Positions 48,143-59,472 of a DNA stretch of 64,000 bases are shown piece by piece. The notes under the pieces are model-generated. The model saw only the letters and a list, made by a program, of their open reading frames with translations. It made no database searches and was not told the origin of the DNA. Numbering within the stretch: the stretch's first letter is position 1; each line of letters begins with the position of its first letter. The position numbers were made by a program, and so were the translations under genes. The stretch is from Paracamarosporium sp. OC-R06-R3 (taxonomy: Eukaryota; Ascomycota; Dothideomycetes; Pleosporales; Didymosphaeriaceae): NCBI GenBank assembly GCA_019828545.1, contig JACVRA010000244.1:5861-69860 (forward strand). Direction: 5' to 3'.

Positions 48143-49885
48143 TCATGCAGCTGTTCTCCCATACCACTCCTTCACCTCTTGGTATCTTGGGCGCAAGCCA
48201 TAGCCAATGGGTATTGGGAAGGCAGCAAAGGATCGCTTGAACGCTGTTCCCATAAGCATTTCCCCTTCCGACTCCTCCGAATTCCAATACTCTTGGAGTT
48301 TTTCCCCATGCACTGTCCCCCCGATCCCTTGCAGAAATTGATGTAAAGAAGGCTTGGGTCGCCATTCCCCAACACTCCACCAAATTTGCCGGAAGCTCAA
48401 ATAGTCATTGCCTGAAGGTGTGTCCAAAGGTCGAGCCTCATTCGGTCTCGTGTATGCGATTCCCCATGCTCTACTTTCGATAGGCGCCCAGAGTACCGCA
48501 GCGCGCAATGCGTGTAGTTCCATTATAGCTTTAGCAAACGCGGTCAAGAAAGGCGTAATCACATGTTCGTTCGGCACAGTTCGAAAAGTATCACCTCGAA
48601 TATCCAAATACCTGGGTGCATTATAGTTGCGCCACTCATCATGCCAGCGTATATCCTCCTCATTGTTGTCATCGGAAGGAGGTCGCATCGTGTCTGTGAC
48701 CGCGTATCCTAGGTCACCTTTTCCTTCTCCATTCGGCCCTTGGAAGTACCATGAGCCTGAGGGAGATCGCAGGTGGAACACAACGTTCAAGAACTCGAGA
48801 TTGGGCCAGTACGCATTCTTTGAGGACTGAACCCAGAAGAGCGTTTCATCGGCCATGACACGCAGATCAACACGTCGCATATTCGTTACCAGTGTCCTTA
48901 GGCTGGTACTAGACGGATCGTATTGAAGCGGGCCTGTAACGTCTGGTTGGCGTGTAAAATCTGGACCCCCACCTTCTTGTTCGGCTACGTGTTTCCGAAG
49001 CGGATTGAGGAAGTCGAGCTGCAAGTTCTTCAGTGATGCTGGTAAAGTGACTTCTTGCGCCGCCGTAGCGAAGTCTTTTCGTGTATCAGCGACGCATGCG
49101 TCATAGTCGCGCTCGAAATGCCATTTTGCCGTGTTCTCAGGCGATACTTTCTCTTCGCGAGTACCAATCTGGCAGCCTAGATATTCTAGGTTTGGACATC
49201 GGCTCGCTATATCCAACAGCACGCGCCAGTCAAGCCTCGCGTCATTACGGAAGTCGTCTGCACTGAAATTTACACTGTTGATATAGTCGCTATCGTGTGG
49301 ATTACTCACGCTCAAGCTGCGTATGCAGGCAAGCTGTGGTAGATGTGAAGGGCGTAGAAGACGGACTCGCCAGGCGGAGCTTGCACGATGGTGACAAAAG
49401 TCTGCGTACACCCACTGCACTGGCGTGACAATGCACAACTCAATCTGGCATTTAACTTCCCTGTGGCGAGACTCTACGGTCTTAAGCGTTCGAAACACCT
49501 GTTCGACTTGTTTTGTAAATAACTCGTCTTTTGCTATCAATTCTTGATGGCTTTCGCGGCAGGGAAAATTATCGGGGTCTTCTTCCATATACCTCAGTGG
49601 GTGGAAGGTGGTATGGACTTTGATGTAGCGCAGATATCGGAAACGGCGACCGTTATAGATATCTAGAAATTTGGTGAAAACGTCTTTCTCGTCTTGTCCC
49701 TTCAGCCGGTTAAGAACTCTAGGGGCTCGGTGGAAAGGTAATGCGATGGTGAACTCTCGAAATGCGCCGGAATGATACTCAGCACTGACTTGGAACGCGC
49801 GAGAGACAAACAAAATCCGCTTTAGTGTGTCCCTTCCGAGGAAAGAGCTGATCCGGTCGATGATCTCGAAAGGGAAGTCGTCCAT
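48143..49885 (-). CDS. F-box protein
   Basis: An intronless frame of 580 aa from MDDFPFEIIDRI (49,885); the frame stays open to an upstream ATG at 49,942, which adds 19 poorly conserved residues. The F-box occupies about residues 1-40 (FPFEIIDRISSFLGRDTLKRILFVSRAF), the segment that would bind Skp1 in an SCF ubiquitin ligase. The rest is typical of fungus-specific F-box proteins: FRYLRYIKVHT, a LDIASRCPNLEYLGCQIG segment resembling leucine-rich repeat strands, and LPASLKNLQLDFLNPL. The substrate is unknown. Such genes are numerous in ascomycetes. Confidence 0.75.
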   Translation of the reverse strand: MDDFPFEIIDRISSFLGRDTLKRILFVSRAFQVSAEYHSGAFREFTIALPFHRAPRVLNRLKGQDEKDVFTKFLDIYNGRRFRYLRYIKVHTTFHPLRYMEEDPDNFPCRESHQELIAKDELFTKQVEQVFRTLKTVESRHREVKCQIELCIVTPVQWVYADFCHHRASSAWRVRLLRPSHLPQLACIRSLSVSNPHDSDYINSVNFSADDFRNDARLDWRVLLDIASRCPNLEYLGCQIGTREEKVSPENTAKWHFERDYDACVADTRKDFATAAQEVTLPASLKNLQLDFLNPLRKHVAEQEGGGPDFTRQPDVTGPLQYDPSSTSLRTLVTNMRRVDLRVMADETLFWVQSSKNAYWPNLEFLNVVFHLRSPSGSWYFQGPNGEGKGDLGYAVTDTMRPPSDDNNEEDIRWHDEWRNYNAPRYLDIRGDTFRTVPNEHVITPFLTAFAKAIMELHALRAAVLWAPIESRAWGIAYTRPNEARPLDTPSGNDYLSFRQIWWSVGEWRPKPSLHQFLQGIGGTVHGEKLQEYWNSEESEGEMLMGTAFKRSFAAFPIPIGYGLRPRYQEVKEWYGRTAA

Positions 49886-49942
49886 GCTGTTCAAATAGAG
49901 CGACGGGGGCATCCAAAGGTCAGTAACAAGAGAGGGAGGCAA

Positions 49943-50811
49943 AGGGCTGCACGGTAACAGAGTTACGAGCTGACGCTAGGGATGACTGCCAAATCCTCCA
50001 TTGGTGGAGATGCAGCGGCTAAGTTGATGCAGTGTGCAGACACAGGCTTACATCTTGGCCCATGCTCCTGGAACGCCGCTAATAAACTACGCCCCAGCTA
50101 TTCTTAACAGTCAGTCTACTCTAGGGGCAAAGCACAATCCGGGAAAACTTCCCTTTTCTCTGCCGAGCCCCAATGTTGCCTAACATCACTAAATGCTGCT
50201 CGCGTACGTAGCCTCTGCCTTCTCAAAAAAAAAAGGAATCATAGATAGCTTGAGCCTATGTTCCTACTTTCCCAACTTTTAAGCTACCCACTATCTAAAT
50301 TAAACAGATCGATACTGTACTGAGCGTGTTCCATCTTCTAGTGTAGAAATACTACTTGAGATTGTGAAATACCTAGCATGGCTAGAACACGGATTGAGAG
50401 GCTTGGCGGATCAGTTCGATGGTCAATTTAGCGTCTTTGGGTGGCGTTCATAACGCCTGAACTCAGACAACATTGAAGATATCCACCCTATCCCCCCGGA
50501 CACTGCCGAGCTTGTTAGATATTATTACCTTGAGCAGGCTGTAACTAATACACCAAGCAATATCGTTGGCTCGGCTTGTCCTGATCCTCTCAATGTCAGC
50601 CCTTCCATCAATATGCTGCGAAGATTAGTAGAGACAACAATTCCGATCTTGAATAGCGATCGAATTCATGGGTGGACTGCGCGATAAGCAAACATGCAGC
50701 CGAACACGCTCATCAACTAATTTGGCAGTTCTTCGTATGCAGCATTGGCAAACCAACCCTGGTAATTTGATACGTATGTTGAAAACAGGACCTGCATTTC
50801 CTGCCAATTAT
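49943..50811. other. Intergenic, no supported gene
   Basis: Between the F-box gene upstream region and the 3' end of the GH30 gene. An oligo-A run occurs near 50,226. Nothing coding recognised. Confidence 0.45.
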
Positions 50812-52398
50812 CTATCCACGGCTCACGACCGTCGCATTCACCGCCGCACCCGAGATCAAGAAGCTGATCATGCCTCTGCCAGGTACACTCGCGCTCGCCG
50901 TCCCATCGCTGCCCACCGTCACCGGCGTCTCGCTCATGTCATGCGTGTTGTCTGTGTACCACGCGCGAGCAGTCGGATTGGCTAGCGTGCTCCCCGTGAG
51001 GCTTACGCCTACCGTCTGCGCGCCTGTGCCCGTATTGATAATCTGCAAAATTATTAGCACTACACACATTCGGTAGCAATGGCATGCATAGCCAGGAAAC
51101 CCCCGGACTCACCACGACAGCAACGCTCCCGTCCTTGTTCACAAACCCCGCACTCTTGAGATTGCTCCCGCCACTTGCGCCAACACGCACAGCTTCCGGT
51201 CGCACCACGCGGAACTGCGCGAACGCCCACAGCCGCTTGGATACCGTGTACGACTGGCCATCCACCAGAATCAGCTTCTCGTTATTGTTGTTATTCGTCG
51301 CGCGGTCCTGGACACCCTCCCAAAAAATATACGCGCTGAGATTCGAATTTACGACCCCATTGAACACGGTGTTCGCCCAGGTGTACCCGTCGCCGGCGCC
51401 GCCAGACGAGTACCACGCTGTCGACCACCCACCGTTGAGGTCCGAGTACTCAGTCTGCCAGACTTTCGCCTTGGTATTCATCACGCCGGAGATGCGGCTC
51501 GTGTATTCGTGGGAGGTCATTGCGTAGATGAGGGGGATGGCGCCCGCGCTGTTGATTTGGCTTGCGTGCTGCGAGGCGATGGACCACCCGGTTGCCTCGC
51601 AGCAGTTTATTCCCACTGATGTGAGGTTTGCGCGGTCGAGAGTTGGGCGAAGCACTTTTATGAATTCGGCGGCTTGGGTGCCGCTGGATTGCATCGAGGC
51701 GTAGGACGTCGACATGTCGGGCTCGTTGAGGAAGCCGACGTGCGTGATGGTTACGCCGCTTTCGGCGTACAGCTGGATGTTTTTCACCAGGTAGTTTGCG
51801 TACGCCTGCTTCCAGTCGCCGGATCTGCAGTTCGTGCCAGAAACCTGAGGGCCATGTTATCATAATGCAGAGACTACTTACATGAGCTGATCTAGCAGGA
51901 TAGCAAACTTACACCACAAAGCTGGCCCCCATTAGCATCGTTGTTATTCGTCTTCATGCACCCAGGTGCACTCCACGCATTCGCATAAAACGTGCGCACG
52001 CCATAGCTCCACGCCTTCTGCGAAAGCCACAGCTGACCACTGTCCTTCCCATCCCACTTGTACTCGGGTGTCCCATCAGGCGTAGAAGGACAGCTCGGCA
52101 GAATCGTGTTCATCCAGTCGCTCTGGCTCGTCTTCGAGCTCCCGATGCCATTGCGCACAATGGAAAATCCGGCGCCGGTAGTCGTGTTGAAAAGTAAATT
52201 CAAGAGTTCGGTCTGTTTGGGCTCTTTCAGGTTAACGATAAGGTTTGCACGTTGGAAGGCCGCGCTAAAACCGAATCCGTCGATCGTTTGGTACTTTTTC
52301 GTGAGGTCGATTGTTACTTTCTGCGTGGCTTGCCTTGATTCTAGACTGGGAGCCGCGAGTGCGGTCGCCGCCAGGATGGCGAGGGTGGCGATGTACAT
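50812..52398 (-). CDS. Secreted glycoside hydrolase family 30 (GH30_7-like xylanase/glucuronoxylanase)
   Basis: Three exons (52,398-51,913; 51,844-51,113; 51,042-50,812; introns 68 and 70 nt) give 482 aa. A signal peptide (MYIATLAILAATALA) directs secretion. The (beta/alpha)8 catalytic domain starts with KKYQTIDGFGFSAAFQRA and holds the acid/base Glu in GFLNEPD and the nucleophile Glu in WQTEYSD; the following beta-sandwich domain ends near ISFLISGAAV. The start at MYIATL, rather than the longer frame from 52,431, is chosen because the signal peptide begins there. GH30_7 enzymes cut (glucurono)xylan from plant cell walls; a beta-1,6-glucanase role is less likely by sequence feel, and I am not certain of the subfamily. 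Confidence 0.88.
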
Positions 52399-53420
52399 CT
52401 TCGTGCGACTACGTTCTTCGTCCGAGCGCAAGGAGCAAAAGTCGAAGTTGCGAGCTCAACTCGAGTATACGTCCATATTATAAGAATAGCATGTGGTGGG
52501 GCCATAGCATTCCATATCCTGCTTGTGATTGACCTCGTGTTGCACTGGAAATAGGTATGCGAAGACGTGTAAAGTGCGTCCGGTATTGCAAAGGAGCCGA
52601 GACCAGCCGCGGGACGAACCACAGGACGAACCACATCGCTCTGAATAGATGTATAGAAGGTAGGCCAAGATCCGTGAATAGCTTACCCCACAGTTCCTTT
52701 GCACCGGGCATATGCACTTTAGCCGAAGGGTAATCCGGGGTCGAGGAGGCGGAACCAGCGTCGTGTACTACCATGTGGCGGTGGGAATGTGGGACTGTAT
52801 GCAGATAGTTGGGGCTAGATGAGTTTGCTTGGGCTGGGTGGAGTTTGTAGAGAGTGACATAGCGGCTGGCTAAGGAGTGTTGTTCCTATTAGCTGCAGGG
52901 GGCTCCTCCACAACAGGCGTTATTGATGATAGCTGCATTTTACTATCCACTATGACCTAGATCTGGCCTGCCGTATTGTTGATATGTTTGTTGTCTAATT
53001 CTGTCAGCTTTTCTAATTTTTTTGAGGGCTCTGCAATTTTATTTGCGCTTGTACATACTTGCGCAATACCGGCCTGTATCTTAAGTAGAAGTCCAGCTGT
53101 CCTTGCTTCCCTGTTCTCTGTTTTATGCATCATGCATTGTTTATATTCAGCACGCTCTTCATCTATGCCTTATTACTTGCTCAGAGTTGGCTAATGACCA
53201 CCACGGTTTCTACGTCATCTACTACTAGCGATACGAGAGATGATGGTTCGTATACGTCCTTGCCTTCTAGCAACTCATCCGGTTGGATAATAGGTTCTCG
53301 AGGAATAGAAACGTCAGTACTGATTCGTAGCTACATTCGTGGTTCAGATTCGCTACAACTAAGTAGTTCTAACATACTTGGGTATAACGCGCTAAAGAAC
53401 ATGTTTGAATTTCACTTGAT
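52399..53420. other. Intergenic region upstream of the GH30 gene
   Basis: Promoter region of the GH30 gene plus a stretch of unclear content. Only the tentative small secreted frame at 53,125-53,424 could be a gene. Confidence 0.4.
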
Positions 53421-53424
53421 CTAG
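53125..53424 (+). CDS. Tentative small Ser/Thr-rich secreted protein
   Basis: A 99-codon frame starts MHHALFIFSTLFIYALLLAQS, a convincing hydrophobic signal-like segment, followed by a Ser/Thr-rich mature part (TTTVSTSSTTSDTRDDGS). There is no cysteine in the mature part and no known family. Its stop overlaps the 3' end of the Zn2Cys6-ankyrin gene by 4 bp on the opposite strand. Short frames beginning with a hydrophobic run arise by chance in AT-rich DNA, so support is weak. Confidence 0.22.
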   Translation: MHHALFIFSTLFIYALLLAQSWLMTTTVSTSSTTSDTRDDGSYTSLPSSNSSGWIIGSRGIETSVLIRSYIRGSDSLQLSSSNILGYNALKNMFEFHLI

Positions 53425-56400
53425 GCACTGGAAACTCCCCCAGGACTGTTTATATACTCATCCCAAACAATCGTTTCTCGATACTGTTGTTGAAGTATTT
53501 CACTCAACCGATAATATCCATTGTCTTTTGCCATTCTTGACGCTCTGTCGAGTTGTATGTGGTCCTTTCCATGCTGAGCCGCTCCGGCTTTGCACAAAAC
53601 ATGAACCACGTCTCCTCTGCCATAGCAGACCGCTCCTTCGAGGGCGGTAAAGCCTTCTATTGTGGCACCCTTTGCATCTACCTCAGCGCCATGAGTAAGA
53701 AGATAGGTGACAACGGCTAGGAAGCCCCCCGAGGATGCAAGTTGTAGCGCCGTCGCTCCTCCTATTCTATTGGGCCGGGCGTTGATATCAGCCCCCCAAC
53801 AATGCAATAGTTTCACTAGATCCAGAAACCCAATTTCAGCAGCTCGCTGAAGCGGCGTACGTTTGATCATTCCTTTAGCAGGCAGGTCAAAATTGCCGCC
53901 TCTTCGAACAAGAAGCTTGACTAATTCGACGTCTCTCGTAGTGACTGCCGCAAGCATGCCAGTAACCCTCGGTCCAGGAGTTCGCTTCGGTGATAGATCG
54001 TTGTATCGCAATGATGTTGTAAACGCGAGGGAACCACTAAGACGGTCACTTTCAGGTCCTAAACGTGTAGTTTCATGGTCGTTTGTGGTTGAATCAGATC
54101 CACCTTCTGGAATCCTGGAGACGATGTTGTCTGGATGGCACCTTGAGTCGAGAAATACCTTGACAAGGGCCTGGTCTCTACCCTCATCCTTCGCAAGAGC
54201 ATATCCAAAAGGAGTAACATAGTGGCAACCACATATTACGAAACCATTAGGATCGGCTCCGTGACTGAGTAGAGTCTTCACCTGCTCCTTCTCCATTCTG
54301 ATTGCTTTGCACAAAGCAGCTGATCCAAATCCGGTCCTCCTTCCCTTGTACCTCAACTTGTAAGCTTTAAGGATAGATTCGAACAGAGATCTGTTTTGTG
54401 AAAACGCATGGAGTAATGCAGAGGAATCGTAGGGGTCAGCCCCCATCTGGAGCAAATATTCGCCCATGTCCTGATCCCCTGTCCTCGCTGCAGCTTCAAG
54501 TACTCCTTGGTTGATGTTGGCGTTAGCTTCCAACAAGATTTCCACAAGCTTCCGGTCACCTCGCTCAATGGCGGTGCGTAGGTCATGGGATCCAGGCACA
54601 GCACCTGCTTGGAGTAGACTTCTGATTATAGAGTGGTCTCCCCCGGCTACAGCATATGCTATTGGGTTTTTGTTTCCCGGAACATCCATCGGATTGGCTC
54701 CAGCGTCTAGTAAAAGATTCGTAATACCCAATTGATGCGCTTTTACCGCAGCCACTAAGGCAGATGTACAGGCATAGCGGGGTATGTCACCATAGAACTC
54801 CCCTTCACGCCATTGTTCACTAAATCTTACAGTACCACGGACCTCTAATTCTGCTCCGAGGTCAAGTAGTTTCTGGGTGAGCCGGTAGTTACCTAAGCCT
54901 GCTACTCGGCTAAGAGCAATCCCAAGGTCTTCAGGTGGGATATCGGTTCGTCTATTGAGCAATTCTTCAATAAGGTGGATGTTTCCAGTATCCACAGCAG
55001 CTTTCCACGCGGCCGAGAAGTGTGACCATGTCGACAGGAGCTCAATTGCGTCGTGTTCTATTAGAAGGTTGACACAAGCTTCACTTCCACCATAGATGGC
55101 GGCCGAGAGTGGAGTTATCCCTTGGCAGTTGTAGTTCAGATTGCAATTTACTGAGATTCCGCTCTGTAAGAGTTCTAAACCTAAGTGCTCGTCACCGCCA
55201 TTTACGGCAGAACACAAGGTGTCTGCGTCCGGCTTCATACCATACTCCCCAACCATCATGGCGTACAATTTTCGATAGCCTGCTTTTGCCGCCTTGTTGA
55301 GGATTACTCTTTGAATTTCGAGTTTTCTTTGGTGCATGAATATCACCAGTTCCATAAGGTCTTCCTCTGAGAGAGCGGGCAAGATTTCATGCAGGTAAGG
55401 TATTTCGTCTTTACCCAGTCCCGTTTCCTTAAGCCCTGACCCACATTTCCAATGATATCTTAATATAACGTGCATGAAGTACTTGGTATCTCTCCAATGT
55501 GCCAACCACCTCACCACATCATAAGTGATGTGTTGCGCTTTAGCTGAAAGAATATAGAATATCCCAGGTTGGAGCGGCTGGTACGGAAGGGTATAGGAAA
55601 GAGCAAGGTAGAGAGCACGTCCCGGAATGAACTGTTTGTGAAAGCAATTTTGGGGTTCAAGGTGGTGGCAGTGGCACTGATATCCGTAAACCTTGTCCAC
55701 GTTTGCTCCGTGATCTATCATGACCTTGATGACTTCTTCGTGTCGAAGCATAGCAGCTCGTTCCAACAGAGTATATTTACTCCCTTCTACCATGCAAATT
55801 TCGTCATCTATGTTGACGCCTAAAGCTTTATTCTCTAGGATCGCGCGAACTGTCCGATGATCCCCGTGCTCTGTAGCGATTCTAAGCACGCTCTGCGCCA
55901 TGGCATGGGTCACAATAGAGAACCCTCGTGGTGAGAACCGATCTTGTGTTCTGTTCCAAGTTATCTCGTATCCAAAAGGCTGCCAGATGGATACGTTCTT
56001 CAGACCAGCGAAACTGTTGGCTAAAGAATACAATAACTGGCGCATTGGGTGGGATAAGCCGCCTTGTGTGCTATCCTGTTCAGTTCCATGTCCACTGGAC
56101 CACGGAGCTCGGACAGAAGGGAGGATATTATTCAATGCGTCGCATATCCCTGCTTGCCGAACAGATAAGAGTACTGTTGAAGACAAGATGCTGGCTGGAC
56201 TCTGGAACAAAGGCCCCGCTCTTGGAATTAGTACGCACGGTAAACGTACTATATCGGGACTATCAGAGCTTTGAATGCAGTGCGAATGGTTGCTAAAGGG
56301 CCGATAATTCGTCTGACCCTCCATAGGAAAAGGATCAAAGATGTACTGAGAGAGCGAATTCTCCCATTCAAAGAAGGGCAAGCCATTCGTAAGCTCTTCT

Positions 56401-56837
56401 ATGCTGTATCTTGTCTGGATAGTCGAAACTCTTGCCAATCCCTGAGCAGTTTGGTCCCTCTGCATGATTGCTAATACGTCTTCCTGCTTTCGCTTGAGGG
56501 ATAACTCTGTGATGGCTTCATTCTTTCGAGTGTCTTGCAGTTCCTTCTTCTTAGGACGACCTGGTTTCTTGATAATTGGTCCGGAACAATCAACATTCTT
56601 TTCAGCGCAGCGAAGGCATTTGGAGGACCCGATGCGGTCTACCATACGACACTAGGCAAGGCTTGTAAGTAAATTTCACTATAACAAGCGGATGATACAG
56701 GTATCCTGTCGTTGAGTTGTGATATCGTTATTCGGTTACGTTGATATATACGAAGCAGTCTGACATGAATAGATGGAAGAGCTTACTTCTTTCTTGTCTG
56801 CACGACAACGCCTGCACTTGCTATAATTCAGTTTCAT
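53421..56837 (-). CDS. Zn2Cys6 DNA-binding domain fused to a long ankyrin-repeat protein
   Basis: Exons 56,837-56,787 and 56,651-53,421, separated by a 135 nt intron, give 1,093 aa. Splicing creates a complete zinc cluster: Cys8, Cys11 (CRRC), Cys18 directly after the intron, Cys29, Cys32 and Cys39, i.e. CX2CX6CX10CX2CX6C, the fungal binuclear Zn2Cys6 signature. A basic linker with PGRPKKK, resembling an AT-hook core, follows. Residues about 250-1,060 are ankyrin repeats, e.g. LLERAAMLRHEEVIKVMIDHGANVD and TPLQRAAEIGFLDLVKLL. Without the first exon the cluster is only half present, so this first exon is needed. Ankyrin repeats bind proteins; combining them with a zinc cluster suggests a nuclear regulator, but no function is known. 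Confidence 0.82.
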
Positions 56838-57301
56838 GACGTTGAGAAAAGTCAAGTACAAGGAACCTCTCCGATAGACTATCGAACGATAGACAGAGTG
56901 TAAGATATAGAATGCGCGAAAAGTGCGACCGCAAGAGGGGTTTAAAAGCTGAGCCCTGGAGCCTAACTTGACACGCGTATGGCGTGTCTATCTAATTCGC
57001 ACTTTTCGATTGGACGGTTCGTATTTCGCCTTAACTTGTCGCAGGTTTCATGCATATGCCAAGCTTCAGCCTTGGACTACACAAATCTTGCAGGAGGCTA
57101 TGCTCTCACGTCGAACGAATGGATGATTGTCGCAGGTTTCGCATTTTTCAAGAAAACCATTTTTCTCACCGGCTCCTGTCCTTTATAACAGCGATGACTA
57201 TCCTCTGCCTAGGGTATAAAATGGATATGTTTAGTCGTCGCTTTTTCGTAAATCACCAGTGTCAAGAGAACGTATATTTTTACTACCTCTTTTAAGCAGC
57301 C
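56838..57301. promoter_or_regulatory. Divergent promoter region of Zn2Cys6-ankyrin and membrane-protein genes, with TATA box
   Basis: About 460 bp separates the two divergent ATGs. A TATAAAA at 57,215-57,221 lies about 80 bp upstream of the membrane-protein start, a plausible TATA box for that gene. No counterpart is obvious on the other strand. Confidence 0.4.
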
Positions 57302-57890
57302 ATGCAGCTGATCTATCTTTTCATGCTGTTTACGTTACTCGCAGGCCAGGCGGCCACGGTACCTTTCCCAATCACGGCTACCTCTGCCAGCTTAACCTAC
57401 ATTCAAGTAGACTCTACAAATGCCGTCTTATTTCCGAATGAAAAGGAAACTAGTTTGCAGCCGTACAACACAAAATCATCGTTCCCACCGGTGTTTACAC
57501 ACCCTCCGGTCCTAGGAGAACCATCCTCGTCCCACCGCAGCTCTTCTTCCATCACCACGAACATCACCACGACACCAACTCTAGCACAACCAACTTTCTT
57601 AACCGGCAATACGAACAAGCCAGCACCATTCCAGGCAGCGAACGTAGCTATCACGGCCATAGGACTTCCGATAGCTGGTGTAATGCTTTATCTCACATGG
57701 GCCACATTCTCCCGCGAGCAACACACTCAAGAAGAACGGCGCAGCTCTGAGCCCAATACTGACGAAGAAGACGCCGCTAGCTCCAGTGGAGGAACTGGGG
57801 ACGAAGACGTCGAGCTAGCCGAGTATGTACTTACACCTTATATTTGCAGCCTCTATGAAAGCTAACTTCACACGTAGCATGGACGTATGA
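57302..57890 (+). CDS. Small single-pass membrane protein with signal peptide and acidic tail
   Basis: The protein starts MQLIYLFMLFTLLAGQAATV, a signal peptide, followed by a Ser/Thr/Pro-rich extracellular part (SSSHRSSSSITTNITTTPT), one membrane span (VAITAIGLPIAGVMLYLTW, about residues 118-136) and an acidic cytosolic tail (EERRSSEPNTDEEDAASSSGG). The tail crosses a 55 nt intron, 57,823-57,877, with a perfect GTATGT donor, GCTAAC branch site and TAG acceptor. The last exon is only 13 nt and gives DMDV-stop, 177 aa in total. Reading through the intron instead gives ten other residues. I recognise no family; the layout resembles fungal Wsc/Mid2-like cell-surface sensors, but no cysteine-rich domain is present. 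Confidence 0.6.
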
Positions 57891-58211
57891 AAGTTGCACA
57901 AGTCGGGATAGCTCTTCTTAGCATTGGCAAATGTATGTTTTTGCAGAGCCCGGAATAATCCATTCTTGCTCTAGAGTATAAGGCGTATAACTCTATTCTT
58001 TTCTTGGAATCAAGACTTCCAGGGCATGGGTGCATGTAGTAGTAGATGAACTTGTCTTTATATCTTGAATCTTGCATGGAGTGCTGCGTGCTATCGTATT
58101 TCTTATTGTGGTGATCCTGCGCCCAACTCGCCTCCCAAGTCCGTGCGGGACGCATTAAAGGTACGCCTAAATTGAGCAGCCCGTTGGTGCTATGGCGCCG
58201 AAAGCCTCGGC

Positions 58212-58964
58212 ATGGGCTTCCTGTTCCTCATCCTCAACGAAGTCAGTTACAAGCAGGTGGAGCAGATGTTGCGCGCAGTGGAGTGGGAGCTCGGGCTTGA
58301 AAAGGCAGCCTCGGACACATATCAAGCGAGCCAGGTGCCGGCTACGTGGCTAGGCGCGGAGGAGATAGCAGGCGAGCCTATTGACAGCAAGTAGGCGTTG
58401 TTCATTGAGACTGGCGAGTCTGTGTTGGCTACGCAGGTGGGTGAAGTCGTTGATGGCGAAGACAGTGAAGACGACATCGACCCCGCACCAGCCCGCTGGC
58501 TGCGCAATTCAGCCTGGTAGACATGTTCAAACCTCGAGGGCACCCTCTCACGGCACTGTTTCCTCTCCAGCCCGTTCAGGAACTTGGCGATGCTCGTCGC
58601 ACCCACAGCTCGACGGGATACCATTACACCCAGTAAACACAAAAAAAAAACTCTACACAACTCTCCGAACACCCACAGCCACGCTATGATCTACAAAGAA
58701 AGTAGAAAACCGCGCGTGAGCCATTACGTGCGAGTTCCCGATCTACTCTCATGCGCCATTGCATCAGGGACAAAACCCAAAAACAAAACACTTTCTCTGG
58801 AGCTTGGATTCTTGATCTCACGTGTCGAAACACCGCGACGTAGCATATGCTTTTTGGATACGGAAAGTAGCGTGCCGTGGGAAGAGTGGTATACACTAGT
58901 TCTATTGCACTGGGGATTTTCACACATGAGAGAGAGAGGAAAAGGGAGATGGGTGGGTGATTGA
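58212..58964 (+). pseudogene. Possible decayed gene: one frame interrupted by two amber codons
   Basis: In one plus-strand frame, MGFLFLILNEVSYKQVEQM runs to a TAG after EPIDSK (58,392-58,394), resumes with ALFIETGESVL and an acidic GEDSEDDIDP segment to a second TAG after NSAW, and stays open to 58,964. Both could be CAG-to-TAG or TGG-to-TAG changes. I do not recognise the family, and the reading could be fortuitous in this compositionally biased stretch. Confidence 0.25.
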
Positions 58965-59115
58965 CGGTAGAAGGGAAGGGAAGGAATGGGGTGGGTTTTG
59001 GGTTTTAGAGCGTCTATTTTAGAGGGGGAGAGATGGATGGAAGTAGGTTGGCATGGAAGAAAGAAGGGAAGGAGTGAAGTATGGAAGGGAAACGAAGGAA
59101 AGGGGGTGTACTTGG
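58925..59115 (+). repeat. Purine-rich (GA-rich) low-complexity tract
   Basis: Dominated by AGGG, GGAA and GAGAG on the plus strand with few pyrimidines, e.g. around 58,965-58,990 and 59,070-59,105. It lies downstream of the SART1 gene's 3' end. Not a regular tandem repeat. Confidence 0.55.
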
Positions 59116-59472
59116 CCTTTGAGAGATGACTACGACTACAACTACAAAATGAGGAGTTTGATTGGGATTTGGGATTTGGACTTCAGCTGTGAGAGGGAAG
59201 GCGAAGCGAATATGTTAGCGGCAAAGACGACTACATGACCCGGGGAGGTGTAACGTAAACTTCGGCGTATGCACTGAGTGAAGGCGAATCTGTATGTCAG
59301 CCAGCAAACACATCAACTACATACCATCACTGACGCGAGGGCTCGGACCTAGTCTGAGATAGATATTTCCATTAATAACTGCTTGACTAAGAATACAGGC
59401 GTAACTGACCTTTGGAAACGCCGTGTTCACCATGCAATGCACCAACAGCCGCGCTTACGAACAGCGAGGCGT

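Larger units (their letters stand above)
57891..59472. other. Region without a clear gene
   Basis: Holds an open frame interrupted by two TAG codons (58,212 onward) and a purine-rich tract. No conserved domain could be recognised. Confidence 0.4.
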
